Shown: positions 33,380 to 45,511 of the stretch, in pieces | Numbering within the stretch: the first letter of the stretch is position 1 | Layout of the letters: every line of letters starts with the position of its first letter | Assembly: GCA_036872755.1 (NCBI GenBank) | Contig: JAVHNS010000003.1 | Coordinates: 1,798,001-1,862,000 of the forward strand | Reading direction: 5' to 3' | Length of the DNA stretch: 64,000 bases | Source of the DNA: Orbilia blumenaviensis | Lineage: Eukaryota > Ascomycota > Orbiliomycetes > Orbiliales > Orbiliaceae | The notes under the pieces: generated by a model | Databases searched by the model: none | What the model was told of the DNA's origin: nothing | The model's input: the letters and a program-made list of their open reading frames with translations, nothing else | Made by a program: the position numbers and the translations under genes

Positions 33380-35758
33380 TTATAGATTTAACTCCTCATT
33401 ATGAACTGTTGTTCCGTCGTCTCTTAGGTGTGCCGACGAATTTCTGTATAGGCTTTGCCACATAAACCTAGTTGTAGCATGTTCGGTTAGTGATACTCTC
33501 TATAGATGCTTGTAGCGAGGAAGGGAAGACGAACGCTTCACTCAATAACAGACCGATGTCTTTCTCGCCCCATTCCTTAGTAGGTAATGACTGTAGGAAC
33601 ATCATAACTTCCTGAAAGTCCATCTTTTTGAGCTCTGCGGACCATTTCACCAAGAAGGCCGCGCAAACGTAGAGATGGAATTCTGAGAATCCGGAGTTGC
33701 CCTCCGACTAGACATTGTAATTCTGTTAGTCCATTGTTTACACAAAGGTTGCGTTCTGTTGATTGGGGAATTTAACTTACCATATATGTATCCCACATCC
33801 GTATTACATTCTTCACACTGAACTCTCTCATCAACATACAGTTCATCCACCTAAAACTGAACTGAATGAACTGGACTTGGACATCATTCAAATGCTTCGC
33901 TAACCCGCTGTCTATCCTTCTAACCAAGTCTCGTAGCTGTGAGACTTGGCGCTGTATCCCAGGCTGTGAATGTATGTAATTATCCTGAATACCATCTAAA
34001 AGTTTTGTTAGACACCAGAAGCAGTCGGCGCTAACAACGTCAAGAACTTCCGGCGGCAGTGAGCCCGGATCAAATGTTTCCACGTCTCCCTCTAGTCGTC
34101 ATTATTATTTGTCAGTAGGGAGGTCAGGTTTGTATTTCTTTTAGGGGCGATTTGACTCTCTACCTATATAAGCACTCAAAAACACCTGCCAGAATGGTGT
34201 GACAAGATCGTTTATTCCCTGTACGTACCCGCTCGCCGGATGTCGTATTGCCCAGACATATAGTATCTTTTCTAAGCACCTCTGTGTCGTTTTGTGACCG
34301 TATAACGGTATATGGGGGTTTGTCCTAGGGATATCAATAGATATTTGATGCCATATCGTCTGATCCATCCCCGCATCACCTCTACTGAATGCCTGTTTCG
34401 CACTATCTAAGTACTCTTTTCGTTTCCGTTCAAGAGTTGCTACTCGTCGGTCAGAATTGGCGGGGAGATAGCCTAGGAGGAGCTGCCATGCCATTGGTCG
34501 GAGTTCGTCCGGGATGCCACCCCATGCCAGCGACCGTAGCTTGGTTAAGTCGACTGTTGAGGACTGAAGAACTGTTTTGAATTTGTTTATGCGTGATATC
34601 CGAGCGTTCATAGCCTCGATTTCAGCGGAGGAGTGGACGTCGGTGTTTATTGGCGGGTGGTATATCATATGTAACGAATTTCCGGGGTCTAAAATCCAAT
34701 TATACCTGAGCAGTGTTTCTTTTGGCGTTCAGAAGATGTTATTAGTTGTTGGTTCATACCCCTCACTAAGCCTTCAAACTGTGCCTTAAGACCTCTCGTT
34801 CGCTTTTTGGCGAGTGGATACTCGTAACCCCCACCAGCTCCCTTAGACCCCTTGGCTCCTAGTGGCCGACCTTCGATACTTGTTACGCCGGCCATACTTG
34901 CTATGCTTCCTAGCCCGCCGGTGACAGTTGTTTCCTTTGGGACAGAGGCGTCATTAAGATCTAGGCCCCAATCATCGTCTGTCTGTGACATGAAGGCATT
35001 GTAGCTGGCAGCTGCAGTCGTAGGAGAGTGCGATCCACCGGACGGAGTAGACTTATGCTTCGGGTGGGTGGGTGATCGAGGCCGGGATGGACTTGGTGTT
35101 GGGAAGGAAGTCAGCCTCGTATTCTCTAGTCTTAGTATTCTATGAGAGAGCGTGTAGAATATGCCGTACGTGTTCTCAAAGTTCAACATGTCGGCATATG
35201 AGTATGATGCTCCGACAACCTTCGTTTGTGAGTCGGGTGGAGGTCTATCAAAAGAACATTAGTATTGTATATCTGGTGTATAAGAAGGTGTGGCAAGGTA
35301 TGATTACTTATAAGCGCCATCTCGATGGGGTGTGGACGTATTCGATTGGGGAGAACGACCTCGCCAGAATGAACTTCTAAAAAAAAAAAAAGTCAGCGAA
35401 AAAACTCAGATTACGATATACTGCTATGGGAGTGAATGTTAAAATTGAAGTGGAAGTGGAGAAGGTAGTGACGTACTCGGACCGGTCTGTATCCTTGTCA
35501 AAGAGAGTAGTAGTTTTGGGATTAGCAATATAGTTCCCGGCTGTCACAGTGCAGTCGCAGTGCCCTCGGGAGAGCAGCAGAACAGAATGGAGCCAAAGAA
35601 TACGTGCCGACTTGTACCATCTCCTGCAGAGCCGATTACCATTAGCATGGAATTCCAGCATCAAACACCCATTCGAATGATCCAGTGGGGTGTATATCAT
35701 GAAGGACCCGTACCTGTGCAGGACCCGACTGTGGTTTCTTGCTCCCTCCTCCCCACAT
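33380..35758 (-). CDS. Rab GTPase-activating protein, TBC domain, Gyp1/TBC1D22 type
   Basis: Exons resolved from the 3' end: 33467-33380, 33707-33535, 34091-33781, 34688-34164, 35244-34760, 35376-35308 and 35540-35477, all in phase. The start is probably the ATG at 35758 (MWGGGSKKPQSG), but its junction to the next exon could not be closed. The TBC domain has LRSLAWGGIPDELRPMAWQL, the arginine finger in ISIDIPRT, the glutamine finger in SGYVQGIND, then ADCFWCLTKLLDGIQDNY and the tail SEAFMWQSLYRNSSAHL. Gyp1 stimulates GTP hydrolysis by Ypt1 at the Golgi. The last intron uses a GTTCGT donor; with it the C terminus matches the family, without it the protein ends in nonsense. The N-terminal third is Ser/Pro-rich and probably disordered. 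Confidence 0.88.
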
Positions 35759-36960
35759 TGCAACGTATTTTGCAGCCGTGGCCTTGCTACCTATCGAAAA
35801 GCCTTGTTCAATTGGAGGATAGGAAGGATCGTATCGTTTAATCGAGAATGCATGCAAAGGATGAGTTGAGCCCGATTATTTCGAGGCTTAAGTCGATGTC
35901 GAGAGCGTAGTATGCAGGAAGGCCGACTTGTAGACTGTGAGTGGAGTGATAATGCGGACTACGGGCAGCAGGCGATATAGATCTGTGACCAGGGCATCGT
36001 TCGACGTTGATATCACCGAAGCACCATGCAGTAGCTAGTATAATATAGCAACGGTAGTAGCAGTACTACAGGCAAGTCCTGAAGTAAGTATGTAAGCCGT
36101 CCTGGTCTGGTTTGATGTTTGTGGAGGGGCCTTTCCGACTGGTCACGCAGCACATACATAGAACATACATACCTACATACTACCTAGGACTCATGCAGAC
36201 ATACCAACCTCGAACCAACTAAGCACTTAAAGTAACAAGGGCTCTTTTTGGGGGCCACAAAAACGGGCGGCCGGCGCTGAAGTGACCGAGCAAATCGACG
36301 CGCTAAGAAAAATAAAATAAAAATATAACGTCTGGCAGTGCTGGTTTAGGCTGGCTGGGCTCAACTGGGCTGGCTGGCAGGCAGGCGGGTTTGGTCTGAA
36401 CAATTCTTCTCTTTCCTCGTCGTCATCCTGGAGAAGGGAAAAAAAAAGCCCTCCTGCCTTCCTTTCCTTCCTTCCTTCCTCACTCTACTTCCCACCCCCA
36501 CAAAACAAACCTAAATCCTTCAGCATCTTCCATCGCTTCGCTTCATCACCATCACCATCACCATCATAGCCGTAATCATCGCCATCACCATCACCACTTA
36601 GCTATCTGTTTCTTCGACGCTCCTTCCGTTTCGATCCTTGTCTCCAGATCAAACACTGGAAAAGTCACGACTTTCCTGGTTTCACTTTACCCGACGCTGT
36701 TCTTCTCTTCGAAAATTTGCGTGACGGGTTTGACTGGATGAAACAACTTTCCCCCTAAACCCTTTCACTCACACAGTCAAACTTCCGATCTTCCTTCGAC
36801 TACCTTCCATTTGCCATTGTCATCGCTTCTGTCTCGCCAATTCAGCTTGTTGCACATTGAACATATCGGTTTAGATCTTTTATTTCCACTGTGCTGCTGC
36901 TGCTGAGACGGACGGCTTGTCAACTGTTTGACTGCACGGACGCGATCACGATCATTCACT
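35759..36960. other. Divergent promoter and leader region
   Basis: Between the TBC gene (minus) and the HRP1-like gene (plus). Contains a CTTCC-rich run (36460-36480), a CATCAC/CCATCA repeat (about 36540-36600) and CCCCCTAAACCC at 36751-36762, a telobox-like site. Much of 36450-36960 is probably the 5' leader of the RNA-binding protein gene. Confidence 0.5.
36540..36600 (+). repeat. CATCAC/CCATCA imperfect microsatellite
   Basis: Interrupted runs of an ATCACC unit in the probable leader of the HRP1-like gene. Simple repeat; no function inferred. Confidence 0.8.
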
Positions 36961-39900
36961 ATGGATCACGACGAATACGCCGATGAGGCTATCTTTGATG
37001 ACCTGTATGCATCCCAATCAATTCTTCATATGGTACTTCGTGTCATCATACTAACACGTCTTCTGTAGCTACGACGAAGAACCTCCAAGTGCCACAACAG
37101 CATCGAAGCCGGCAGCGGCTGTATCGGCAGCTCCGGCAGCGGCTTCATCACTGGCTCCACAACCTGAACAGAAGAAGCCAGCACCGGCTGCTGTACAATC
37201 GGTAGACACGTACAATGAGCAAAACCTTGATGAGTACACTCCGGCCGAGCCGAACCAATCGAACCAAAGCGGGAATGTAGACTACTCGGGATACGGCAAC
37301 GCGAATCAAGACTACAATGGCTACAATCAAGTTCAGGGCTACGGGAACGAAGGAAATGGCTGGAACGATGATCAAAATGGTATGAATTCGTCACACGGGC
37401 AAGGTCCGTACGGGGACGGCTCCAATATGGGAGGCATGCAAAATCAGGGGCCTTCGGCAGATGGAGGCAGCACCGCAATCAAGGAAGACGGGTAGGTTGC
37501 TAACCTTTTCTTTATCCCCTTCATTTTTGCATCAGTTTTTTTTTTCTTTGAAAGAAAAAAAAAAAGTCTCCAATTTTGTTGGAGGAGTTTCTTGGAGCCA
37601 TGGCAAGAAACCTATTAGTAGCTGGAACCCAATTTGCAATATTCTTGGATTTACGGTGCGCAGGTTCCTGCGACGGGTTGCAGCATGGGAATATGGTATT
37701 TCGCGTGATTTGATCACGCAATGGAACTTGAGGTCATGTCATCAGTAGGCTACCTGCCTCGAGGTGTTTTGTCAGACGGTTTGCGAAACTGGTCCACCTT
37801 GTCATCCTGAATATCGCGACTTGGGGCAGTGGAAGGCAGGTGTGGAAGGCAGGGGTGTATTATTGCGGTCGGTTTTTGGACTATCCAGTGCCGCCCAACT
37901 ACCACTGGTGAGCCTGGGTGTCTCGTTCAACATCGAGGCACGTACCGAACTCGCGAAAGAGCAAGAGAGGCTAGCGGCAATGCTGAGGAAGGCTGAACAA
38001 CGCGGATGTCGCTTCGAGGCGAAGCAAGGGGCAGAAAAAAAGAAAGAAAGAAAAGAAAGAAAAAGATATCGGACCATCGGAAGACGTTTAGTGCTATAGA
38101 ACTACCTAGCGCTAGTATCAGCAGCTGTACTCGAGTCATTCTATCACTACCTACCTACTACAACTATCGAGATAGACGAGTAGACCTATCAAGAGTCATG
38201 GGAAGATAGAATCAAGAAAATCGAAGAAATATTCAATTCCACCGATTACACTATGGGCATATCATATCGCCTCCGACATACTTCTTTCTTGAGCAAAACC
38301 AAGATGCAAGAGATGGGAACGATGAGGAAGAAATATTTCAGAGATCGTCGTTATGCTGCCGTTGTCGATAGAAGTGGACGAGGATAACGAGGCTACCGAT
38401 TGCTGTGCCGCATTTTAAGTTGGCTGGCTGGCTTGGCAGGGGAGTTTTTGGTACCAAACATTTCACCCGTTGCTAGCTGCTTTGATGCGGCGGCCCACCA
38501 TCCATCCCTAGTTGGGTAGTCCAGATAGCATGATACAAACCAAACATGATATCCACGACATCTACTACCCGCTCTTGTCGGCCTTTGTTCTCTTGCTGCC
38601 TCTATGCTGCTGCTAAGGGATTGTAGCTCCCTCTCTACCTGCTCCATTAAATGGGGTACCGCACCAGACCACTAGCCTTTTATCTCTTCTTAGTAGACGA
38701 GCTTGTCTCCTGCTGTTATCAAACAGCGCTCTTGCTATGTTTCTCCAACATATCATACAACATTCTCTTATTCGTTAATGATCGCATGGGATGTTCCCCA
38801 ACATGGTTACAATACTAATATACCAATTTTGCTCAGGAAAATGTTTATTGGAGGTTTGAACTGGGAAACAACTGATGGTACGATGGTTTCCTTGGATGTT
38901 AAATCGTTGTATAACTGCAGCTTATTAATACCGCCGTATATTATAGAATCCCTACGTGACTACTTCAGTCAGTTTGGTGAAGTCAGCGAGTGCACGGTCA
39001 TGAGAGACGGCCCAAGTGGGAGGTCCCGTGGCTTCGGATTCCTTACATTCAAAGACCCCAAGACTGTGAACATCGTTATGGTTAAGGAACATTATCTTGA
39101 CGGGAAAATAGTACGTACAACCTTGATTTACGCGATCGGTCGCGAATATGTACATGTTAACTAACGGATTACGCTGTCAGATTGACCCTAAACGAGCGAT
39201 TCCGCGAGACGAACAGGAACGTACTAGCAAAATCTTCGTTGGGGGCGTTTCCCAGGAGGCATCGGAAGAAGAATTTAAGAACTTTTTCATGCAGTTCGGA
39301 AGAGTTATAGATTCCACCTTGATGATTGATAAGGAAACTGGTCGACCCCGTGGATTTGGATTTGTTACGTTCGATAACGAAGCTGCTGTTGATTTGGCTC
39401 TTGCGCATCCAGACTTACGCATTCGCGATAAGCCAGTAAGTAATACTCTCGGCCAGTTTGAGTGCCTTGCATACACTAACTAATTGACCTCCAATCAGAT
39501 TGAAGTTAAGAAGGCCCAGCCTCGCGGCAACGCCCGAGAACGTAACTTTGACGAAGAGGGCGGTAACCGGCATCATGGCAACTTCCGTGATCGTAACCAC
39601 CATAACAACCGATTCAACCAAAACCGTGATCATAATAATCAAAACAACAACTCCCAGGAGCACACAAATTTCAATCCCCAGAGTAACCCTCAAAACATGC
39701 AAAATGCCATGAACCCAGCTGGCGGAAACCCACAGGCTGGTTACACCAATGGCATGTCCCCTACCATGCTTGCGCAATACTGGCAGCGAATGCAACAATA
39801 CATGATGGTAATGATGCAACAGCAAGCACAGATGCAAATGCGCGGTGGCAATGCTGGTGGACAACAGCCTAATATGATGCAGCAGCCCAACATGGCGGGC

Positions 39901-40467
39901 TTTAATCCGCAGATGATGGCACAAATGCAACAGATGCAAGGTATGCAGGGCATGCCTGGCGGTATGAACCCTATGGGTATGAATGGCATGCCGCAGATGG
40001 GTGGTAATCCAGGGCAAAATCAAGGATTCCCACCCATGGGCCAGCAGGGCGGCTTCCAACCCAAGAGTCCAAATATGTCGATGCAACAGCCATACAATAC
40101 TGGTGATGGGTCTGGACAAGGCGGCCAACAAGAGAAGTCGCCAGATCAGAACCAACAGATGGGACAAGGAGGCATGTGGAACGGTGGCAACATGTATGAA
40201 GATCCTAATGGAAATGGTGATGGTGGGCAGGGAAACCGTGGGATGCATGGTGGAGGGTACAAGAACCAGAACTTCAATGCGCCTACTGGGCCTAAGTCCG
40301 GAGCTGCTGGACCCCCACCCAATGCGCCAACTGGGCCCCGAAATGCTCGCAACCCGCCATCTGGTCCCTCTGGTGGTGCCGGTGGTGGTGGGCCTGGGCC
40401 ATTCAGGAACAATAGTAGACGAGGCGGTGGCTATGGCGGAGGTTTCCACCCTTACCAAAGGAACTAG
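36961..40467 (+). CDS. HRP1: Hrp1/Nab4-like nuclear RNA-binding protein, two RRMs
   Basis: Six exons: 36961-37004, 37069-37491, 38837-38877, 38947-39110, 39181-39435 and 39499-40467. The N terminus (about 155 residues) is Ala/Pro- then Gly/Asn/Tyr-rich. RRM1 has KMFIGGLNW and [11 protein letters not shown]2 has KIFVGGV and RGFGFVTF. The C terminus is a long Asn/Gln/Met/Gly-rich, prion-like tail with Arg-Gly elements at the end. Hrp1 binds the AU-rich efficiency element in cleavage factor IB during mRNA 3'-end formation and shuttles with mRNA; the Hrp1/Musashi group is the closest fit. Intron 2 is 1345 bp, far longer than any other intron in the window, and its donor creates an in-frame stop (GGG TAG), so unspliced transcripts would encode only the N-terminal disordered region. 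Confidence 0.92.
37492..38836 (+). other. Exceptionally long intron of the HRP1-like gene
   Basis: Bounded by a GTAGGT donor and a GCTCAG acceptor that join the exons in phase at GGG-AAA-ATG. Contains a purine-rich AAAGA run (about 38033-38066) and no frame with a recognisable domain. It may hold regulatory elements, an alternative exon or an internal promoter; none can be shown from sequence alone. Confidence 0.7.
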
Positions 40468-41226
40468 GGCGTATTCTCCAATCCTATTGAGGATGTATAT
40501 TGCATTCACCCCTACTGCCCGTTTTTGTTTTCCTTACCGCATTTTGCAATTGCTCCGTCCATTATAAAAGATTGTAATGCCTTCATCGACCCCCGGCGTT
40601 CTGCTAATGTTCTGTCACCCCTACCATTCCTCTACTATACAGGCATGTTTTCTCCTAGTGCCACTTTTTTTTTCAATCTCGTTTCTGTTCCGTTTCATTC
40701 GCATGACGTCCTGCTATGGTTACGCTTTTCAGTTTTTTCCTCTTTTTTCTCTTTATCGTTCTAACGTTTTGACGTCCAAAAGAAAAAATGTCGGCGGCTC
40801 GTCTCTTTTTTCAGTGTTATGCATATTACAGTTAGTATTCAGGGACAAAAAGGAAACCTAATCAATGTTAAAATACCTGTGTTACGCTACACTCGTCTAT
40901 ATTGCCTTCCTGTTTAACCAATAGCCGTTTTACATATTTATAATCAGGTAGCCCTGAGGTTGGTAAATACTATAAACTGCCTCTCTAAGCAACCACCATT
41001 CTTTTGACTATTTCCTATATCTATATTTGTGCTGTACCAGGCCCGTTCTCGACTTCGCATGCGTCTAAGCTCCCGAGACCAGGCCTATCTAGTGACTAAA
41101 AATTCGGTGGTGGAAGTTTAAGTGGTATGTATGTATCAACAATAATAAAAGACTAAATGAATATATAAACTCCGAAGTTATCTACAATACAAAATATCTC
41201 AAACATATACAATAGAACTACGGAGC
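40468..41226. other. Convergent intergenic
   Basis: 3' regions of the HRP1-like gene (plus) and the bS18m gene (minus). T-rich near 40630-40760. No gene is supported. Confidence 0.5.
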
Positions 41227-42113
41227 TTAGGCATGGAGCCTCGACTCAATGGGTTCACGCCTGGGACGATCCCGGTCATCCCTAACCTTCTCGCGGTCAA
41301 CCTTGTAGCCCTCCGACGACATCCTCTGTTCATGTACTAGAAGTGTAGGATGGCGATATACTGATGGCAGCAAACCAATACCAATGGCCCTTCTGATGGC
41401 CTTTGATACCTTTCGTTGATTGGTATTGCTAAGGCCAGTAATGGAGCGGTGTTTTATACGACCGGCGGTGGTCATGAAGTCTTTGAGAAGGTTGAAGTTC
41501 TATTTATCGCGACTGTTAGATCGGGAGGATCGGGATAAGATCAAGTAGGAGATGGAGGGTTTACCTTATAATGGGCTAATGGGTTCTCTTGCAATGTTTC
41601 GAATACATCGGCTCTCATACGATTCCTTCTCTGAAAAGTGAATTTCTGGTATTCTTCAAAGCTCAGATCTTTAGGACTGAGGTATGACCGATCCGCCAAT
41701 GGCGCCGAGTGACGGAATATCTCTGGATCCACACGTTCCATTGATTCTTTGTAGGTGTGTCGGAGGTTAACTAGATCCTGTAGCCTCTCGACGACCTTGC
41801 TAGTACCCAAATTTAGAGCTGCCATGTCCTGGTAGGCGCGTTTACGCTGCTGCATGGTTGCGAAGTTGGTGGATTGTGGGGATTTGGGTGTACGGGGAGC
41901 GGGTCCTTCGTCGGGAAGAGAAGGGAGGGGAGCATTGCTCGCGCCCCGAAGGTTGTTCATGATCCCGATGAACTTGTCATTCGAGCCCTCGTCTTCATAT
42001 CGAGGAGGAGTGGAGCTCAGCAAACGTCGGGAGGCCGCTGGATAGAGGAACGGAAGGATTGGACCGTTTCCGAGGAAAGTCTTGAGGACTGCGATAGACG
42101 GTCGTGGAGGCAT
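41227..42113 (-). CDS. RSM18: Mitochondrial small-subunit ribosomal protein bS18m
   Basis: Exon 1 is 42113-41565 and exon 2 41499-41227, giving 273 residues. The start was set at MPPRPSIAVLKTF, which opens a mitochondrial presequence; the frame stays open upstream to 42188 but begins there without ATG. The bS18 domain is at the C terminus (NFNLLKDFMTTAGRIKHRS, then ITGLSNTNQRKVSKAIRRAI and GLLPSVY), with the rRNA-binding Arg/Lys cluster. Bacterial S18 is about 75 residues; the 160-residue N-terminal extension is usual for fungal mitoribosomal proteins. It shares a 358-bp promoter region with the PPR-like gene. Confidence 0.93.
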
Positions 42114-42471
42114 TGTGGAGCGGTAAAATAATGAGTCGTGAGAAATCCGATGATTATCGACTGATTGCCAGTGACATGGCCCTCCCAAAAGCCTTGCGCG
42201 CTGGGGGGAGGTCGAATCGACGATGTCGGGGGGAATCGAGTCGTGATGTCTTCGTCTGTCGTAGTCGTTAAATCGGTTGTGGTTGGGTTAGGTCATCGGC
42301 GGGAACAAAAATCTTTATCGATATGGCAGCCGATTGGTTGGCGAGGACGCAGCTAGGAACCTCCAATACAAATCCAACGGCCGCAGATACACCAAAAAAA
42401 ATATCACCCCGCCAATATTCCCCCCCTCCTCCCCTCATCGGGTGCCATTGATGCCCCATTAGCCGGTCGCT
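42114..42471. promoter_or_regulatory. Bidirectional promoter of two mitochondrial genes
   Basis: A 358-bp gap between divergent start codons of bS18m (minus) and the PPR-like gene (plus). Both products are predicted mitochondrial, so shared control is plausible. No defined motif was identified. Confidence 0.5.
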
Positions 42472-44963
42472 ATGAGTGTGACACCACGGCTACTCCGTCG
42501 AGCTTCACAACGGTTACTTTCGACATCTGCCTCGACAGGCAAGGAAACCGTCTGTCCAAAATGCCGCCTACTCGTTACACGCCAAAACCTTCATACGTAC
42601 CGACGGCGGCCGACGGTTATTCCAGGTCTTGGGTCCGGTGCCCAAATTATCCAGAAACGCACGTTTCTGGATTTGTTTAAGGCAGAATGGAAGATGACTT
42701 TTGAGAAAAAAGTTGAAAATAAACCACAGAATCCAGGTATTGCCGTGTTGGCGGCTCTTACGTTATATGTCGATGAGAAGGCCGGAAATGCACCGTCAAC
42801 CTCAGAATTGGTAAAGGCATTCAAGATTATTGTCTTCGATGAGGACCTACCGACCGTATTGAAGGACGATGGAGTTTGTTACGGCTTACTACGGTGTCTG
42901 GAAACCCTCAGCCAGAGGGGTGAAATCGACCAACTCAAATCCACGGCTCTCGTCCGACTTCTGGATAGCTTACACCATCTCGAGCATACGGTGGCGGTCA
43001 GTTTGTCAGGTGCAATGTTAGGCTACATTCGGAGGGTGCGGGAAGGTGACAAAGTACTTTTAAGGGCTGGGTTCGAGGCCGTCATTGCGACTTTGGCGAA
43101 TACCTACGACTTCGACAAAGCAATGGGATTTCTAAAAGTTGGGGCGGAGACATACGGGTCAAAACTGATAACGGTGAAGTCTTGGTGGCATGTTCTGCGC
43201 AAGATTATTGATAAAGATGACGAGGAGGCTTTATTGAAGCTTACGGAGTTGGATGGAGCGAGGGACCCGGACAATTTGGGCGATGTGGGGGTTTTGACCG
43301 GTGCAATGCGGTTTTATATGGATCGAGACGATACAGCGGCCGCGAGGAAATGGTGGGATCAGTTGAAGGATTCGGCAACCAGCGATACTTTCAAGATGAT
43401 ATTTGGATATGCGGTCGGGCACCCAGAGGATTTAGCTGCGAAACAATGGATCGAGGATCTATTTGAACATACAGAACTTGTCGAATCGGAAACTGCTTCA
43501 GCAGATGACAGCCGGTTAACAGCTAGGGAAGAGTTTGAGGTCATGAAGTTGAAGTGGAAATGGAGTCAAGGAGAAACAATACACACAATCGCTGGTTTAA
43601 TACCCGCGATCTCGCCGAAAATAAAGATTGAGCTTGTCAATGAGCTGGTGGACTTTGCAGTGTGGAGGAAGGATGCCACAGCGGCGCAAGTGCTACTCGT
43701 ACTATCCGAGAGGTGGCGTCTAGAGCCCAACAGGCGAACACAGATTCTCCATATCCGAGTGCGACTTATGCTGGAGGATACAGATGGGGCCTTTGAAGCA
43801 TGGGAGAGTTTAAAATACTATCGACATTCCGAGGATTCCGACGAGGAAACGTTAGAACTACTTCGGTATATGACCAGCAATCTCAAAACGAAGGCAGACG
43901 TCATCGACAGTTTATACAATGAAACATTGAAGCGAAAGATTTCTTTGGATGTGGACACACTATGCGCCCTTAGCAGGTGGCAGATATTTAACAAACCGTT
44001 TAACACGATTATCGCCACATTGAGTAGAGAAATCAACAACTATCACCCGATGGACCGCATGAAAGTCATCAAACACCTTGGAGAGTTGATGGGGATGAAA
44101 GAACCGGAACTCGGAATTGGTGAAATGTGGAATGTATATCTGGCGATGCGAGGGCTATTCCCAGAACTTCCATTATCGGCGCGAAAGGATATAATGGAAC
44201 TCTTCTTCTCAAGGGGTGCTACTGATGTTGCCAATGTGATATTCCTCCACATGCGACAAACGAAGAATGCAAAGCCGGATGCTGAGGCCTATGCATCTGC
44301 CTTCCGGCACTGCGCAAGGCTACAGGACTCGCAAGCATTATGGTCAATTCATCTGCAGTTCAAAGTCGACCCAGAAGTCACACCAACTACTGAGCTATAT
44401 AATTCGTTAATGTACGCCTATAATTCTGTCAATCAACCCAAAAACGCCCTAGACGTTTTCAGAACGATCACCAACAGCAAAGAGGGCCCGAACAGTGATA
44501 CATTAAGTTTAGTAATGATCAGCTGTGGCCTGGCTAAGGAAATGATGGCATCAAGATCTCCTTTGATATGGAAAAATTTCTTGAAACTTGGGTTCAAGCC
44601 TACAAGCCACAACCATGCGATGAGATTATCCGCATGGTGTTTGGCGGACAAATATGACATGGCTTTCAAAGTCCTGAGAGACATGGAGTCTAAGGATGGG
44701 TTTAGACCCAATCGAGAGATGTAAGTCCTACAATATAAAAATAAAAAGCCAGGCTCAGTTACTAATGAGAATTTTCTGATAGATTTATGGCGTTATATGC
44801 TGAGTACCAGCCCTCAAGGCGCCCGGAGATCGAGCAGTGGGCACAGGAAAACATCCCAGAAGTATGGAAGGAGATCACAACCGATCCCGAAGAACCATTA
44901 AAAAAGTACGAGGGTCAGGAAGACGTAGTGGTCAAAAATGCTCCCGATCTGTTCCTTGGCTAG
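42472..44963 (+). CDS. Mitochondrial pentatricopeptide-repeat-like protein
   Basis: Exon 1 is 42472-44720 and exon 2 44783-44963, giving 809 residues. An Arg/Ser-rich N terminus without acidic residues (MSVTPRLLRRASQRLLSTSA) is a clear mitochondrial presequence, followed by a CPKC pair at about 28-31. The rest is all helical, with PPR-like units: VLTGAMRFYMDRDDTAAARK, PTTELYNSLMYAYNSVNQPK with NALDVFRTITNSKEGPNSDT, and YDMAFKVLRDMESKDGFRPN. PPR proteins bind organellar RNA and act in processing, stability or translation. The target is unknown. The repeats are degenerate, as in most fungal PPR proteins. Confidence 0.82.
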
Positions 44964-45511
44964 GGGTACGAATATCCCTGAGGTGTCTATCCCTTTGTGG
45001 GGGTTAATTGATTGTGTTATACTATATGCCCTTTATTGCACGTGTGAGCATGGCGCCAACTTCCTCTTTTACGTCATATTTTGCGTGGCAGTTACTAAAG
45101 CGGCTTTACAACCTGGGGCTTGGAGATAGTTGAAGTAGTCCAGAGTATATTGGGTTATCGACCGGTAAATACTAATATTGTTTGTATATATTCGATGCTC
45201 AACGAGTGAGCAGCTCCAGGTGTGTACATATTTATTTATGTTTAAATACCCATTCAAAATCTTCTCGTGTATACCTAGGTAAGTAGTTTATATGAAGCTT
45301 TCTTGTTATATCTTTGTATCCATTCAAATATTCTACGTCGAGTATATATATACCAGGATCATTAGGGAAGGGACGGAGTAAGTCCTTCTTTGCTAGCTCC
45401 TACAGTCGGAGTAGAGATTGCAATATATCAATCGATGATTAAAGCTAATTTGAGGAAAACCATGTTCTAGTGCAGCGCCAATCTAGCACAGGGCACGCTT
45501 CCCAGCCGCCC
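44964..45511. other. Intergenic with palindromic motif
   Basis: Contains a perfect TACCTAGGTA palindrome at 45272-45281 and AT-rich sequence. No gene is supported. Confidence 0.5.

Noticed and set aside
39415..40509. 364-codon minus-strand open frame, His/Leu/Ile-rich
   Set aside because: It lies wholly antisense to the low-complexity end of the HRP1-like gene; its composition is a shadow of Asn/Gln/Met/Gly codons.
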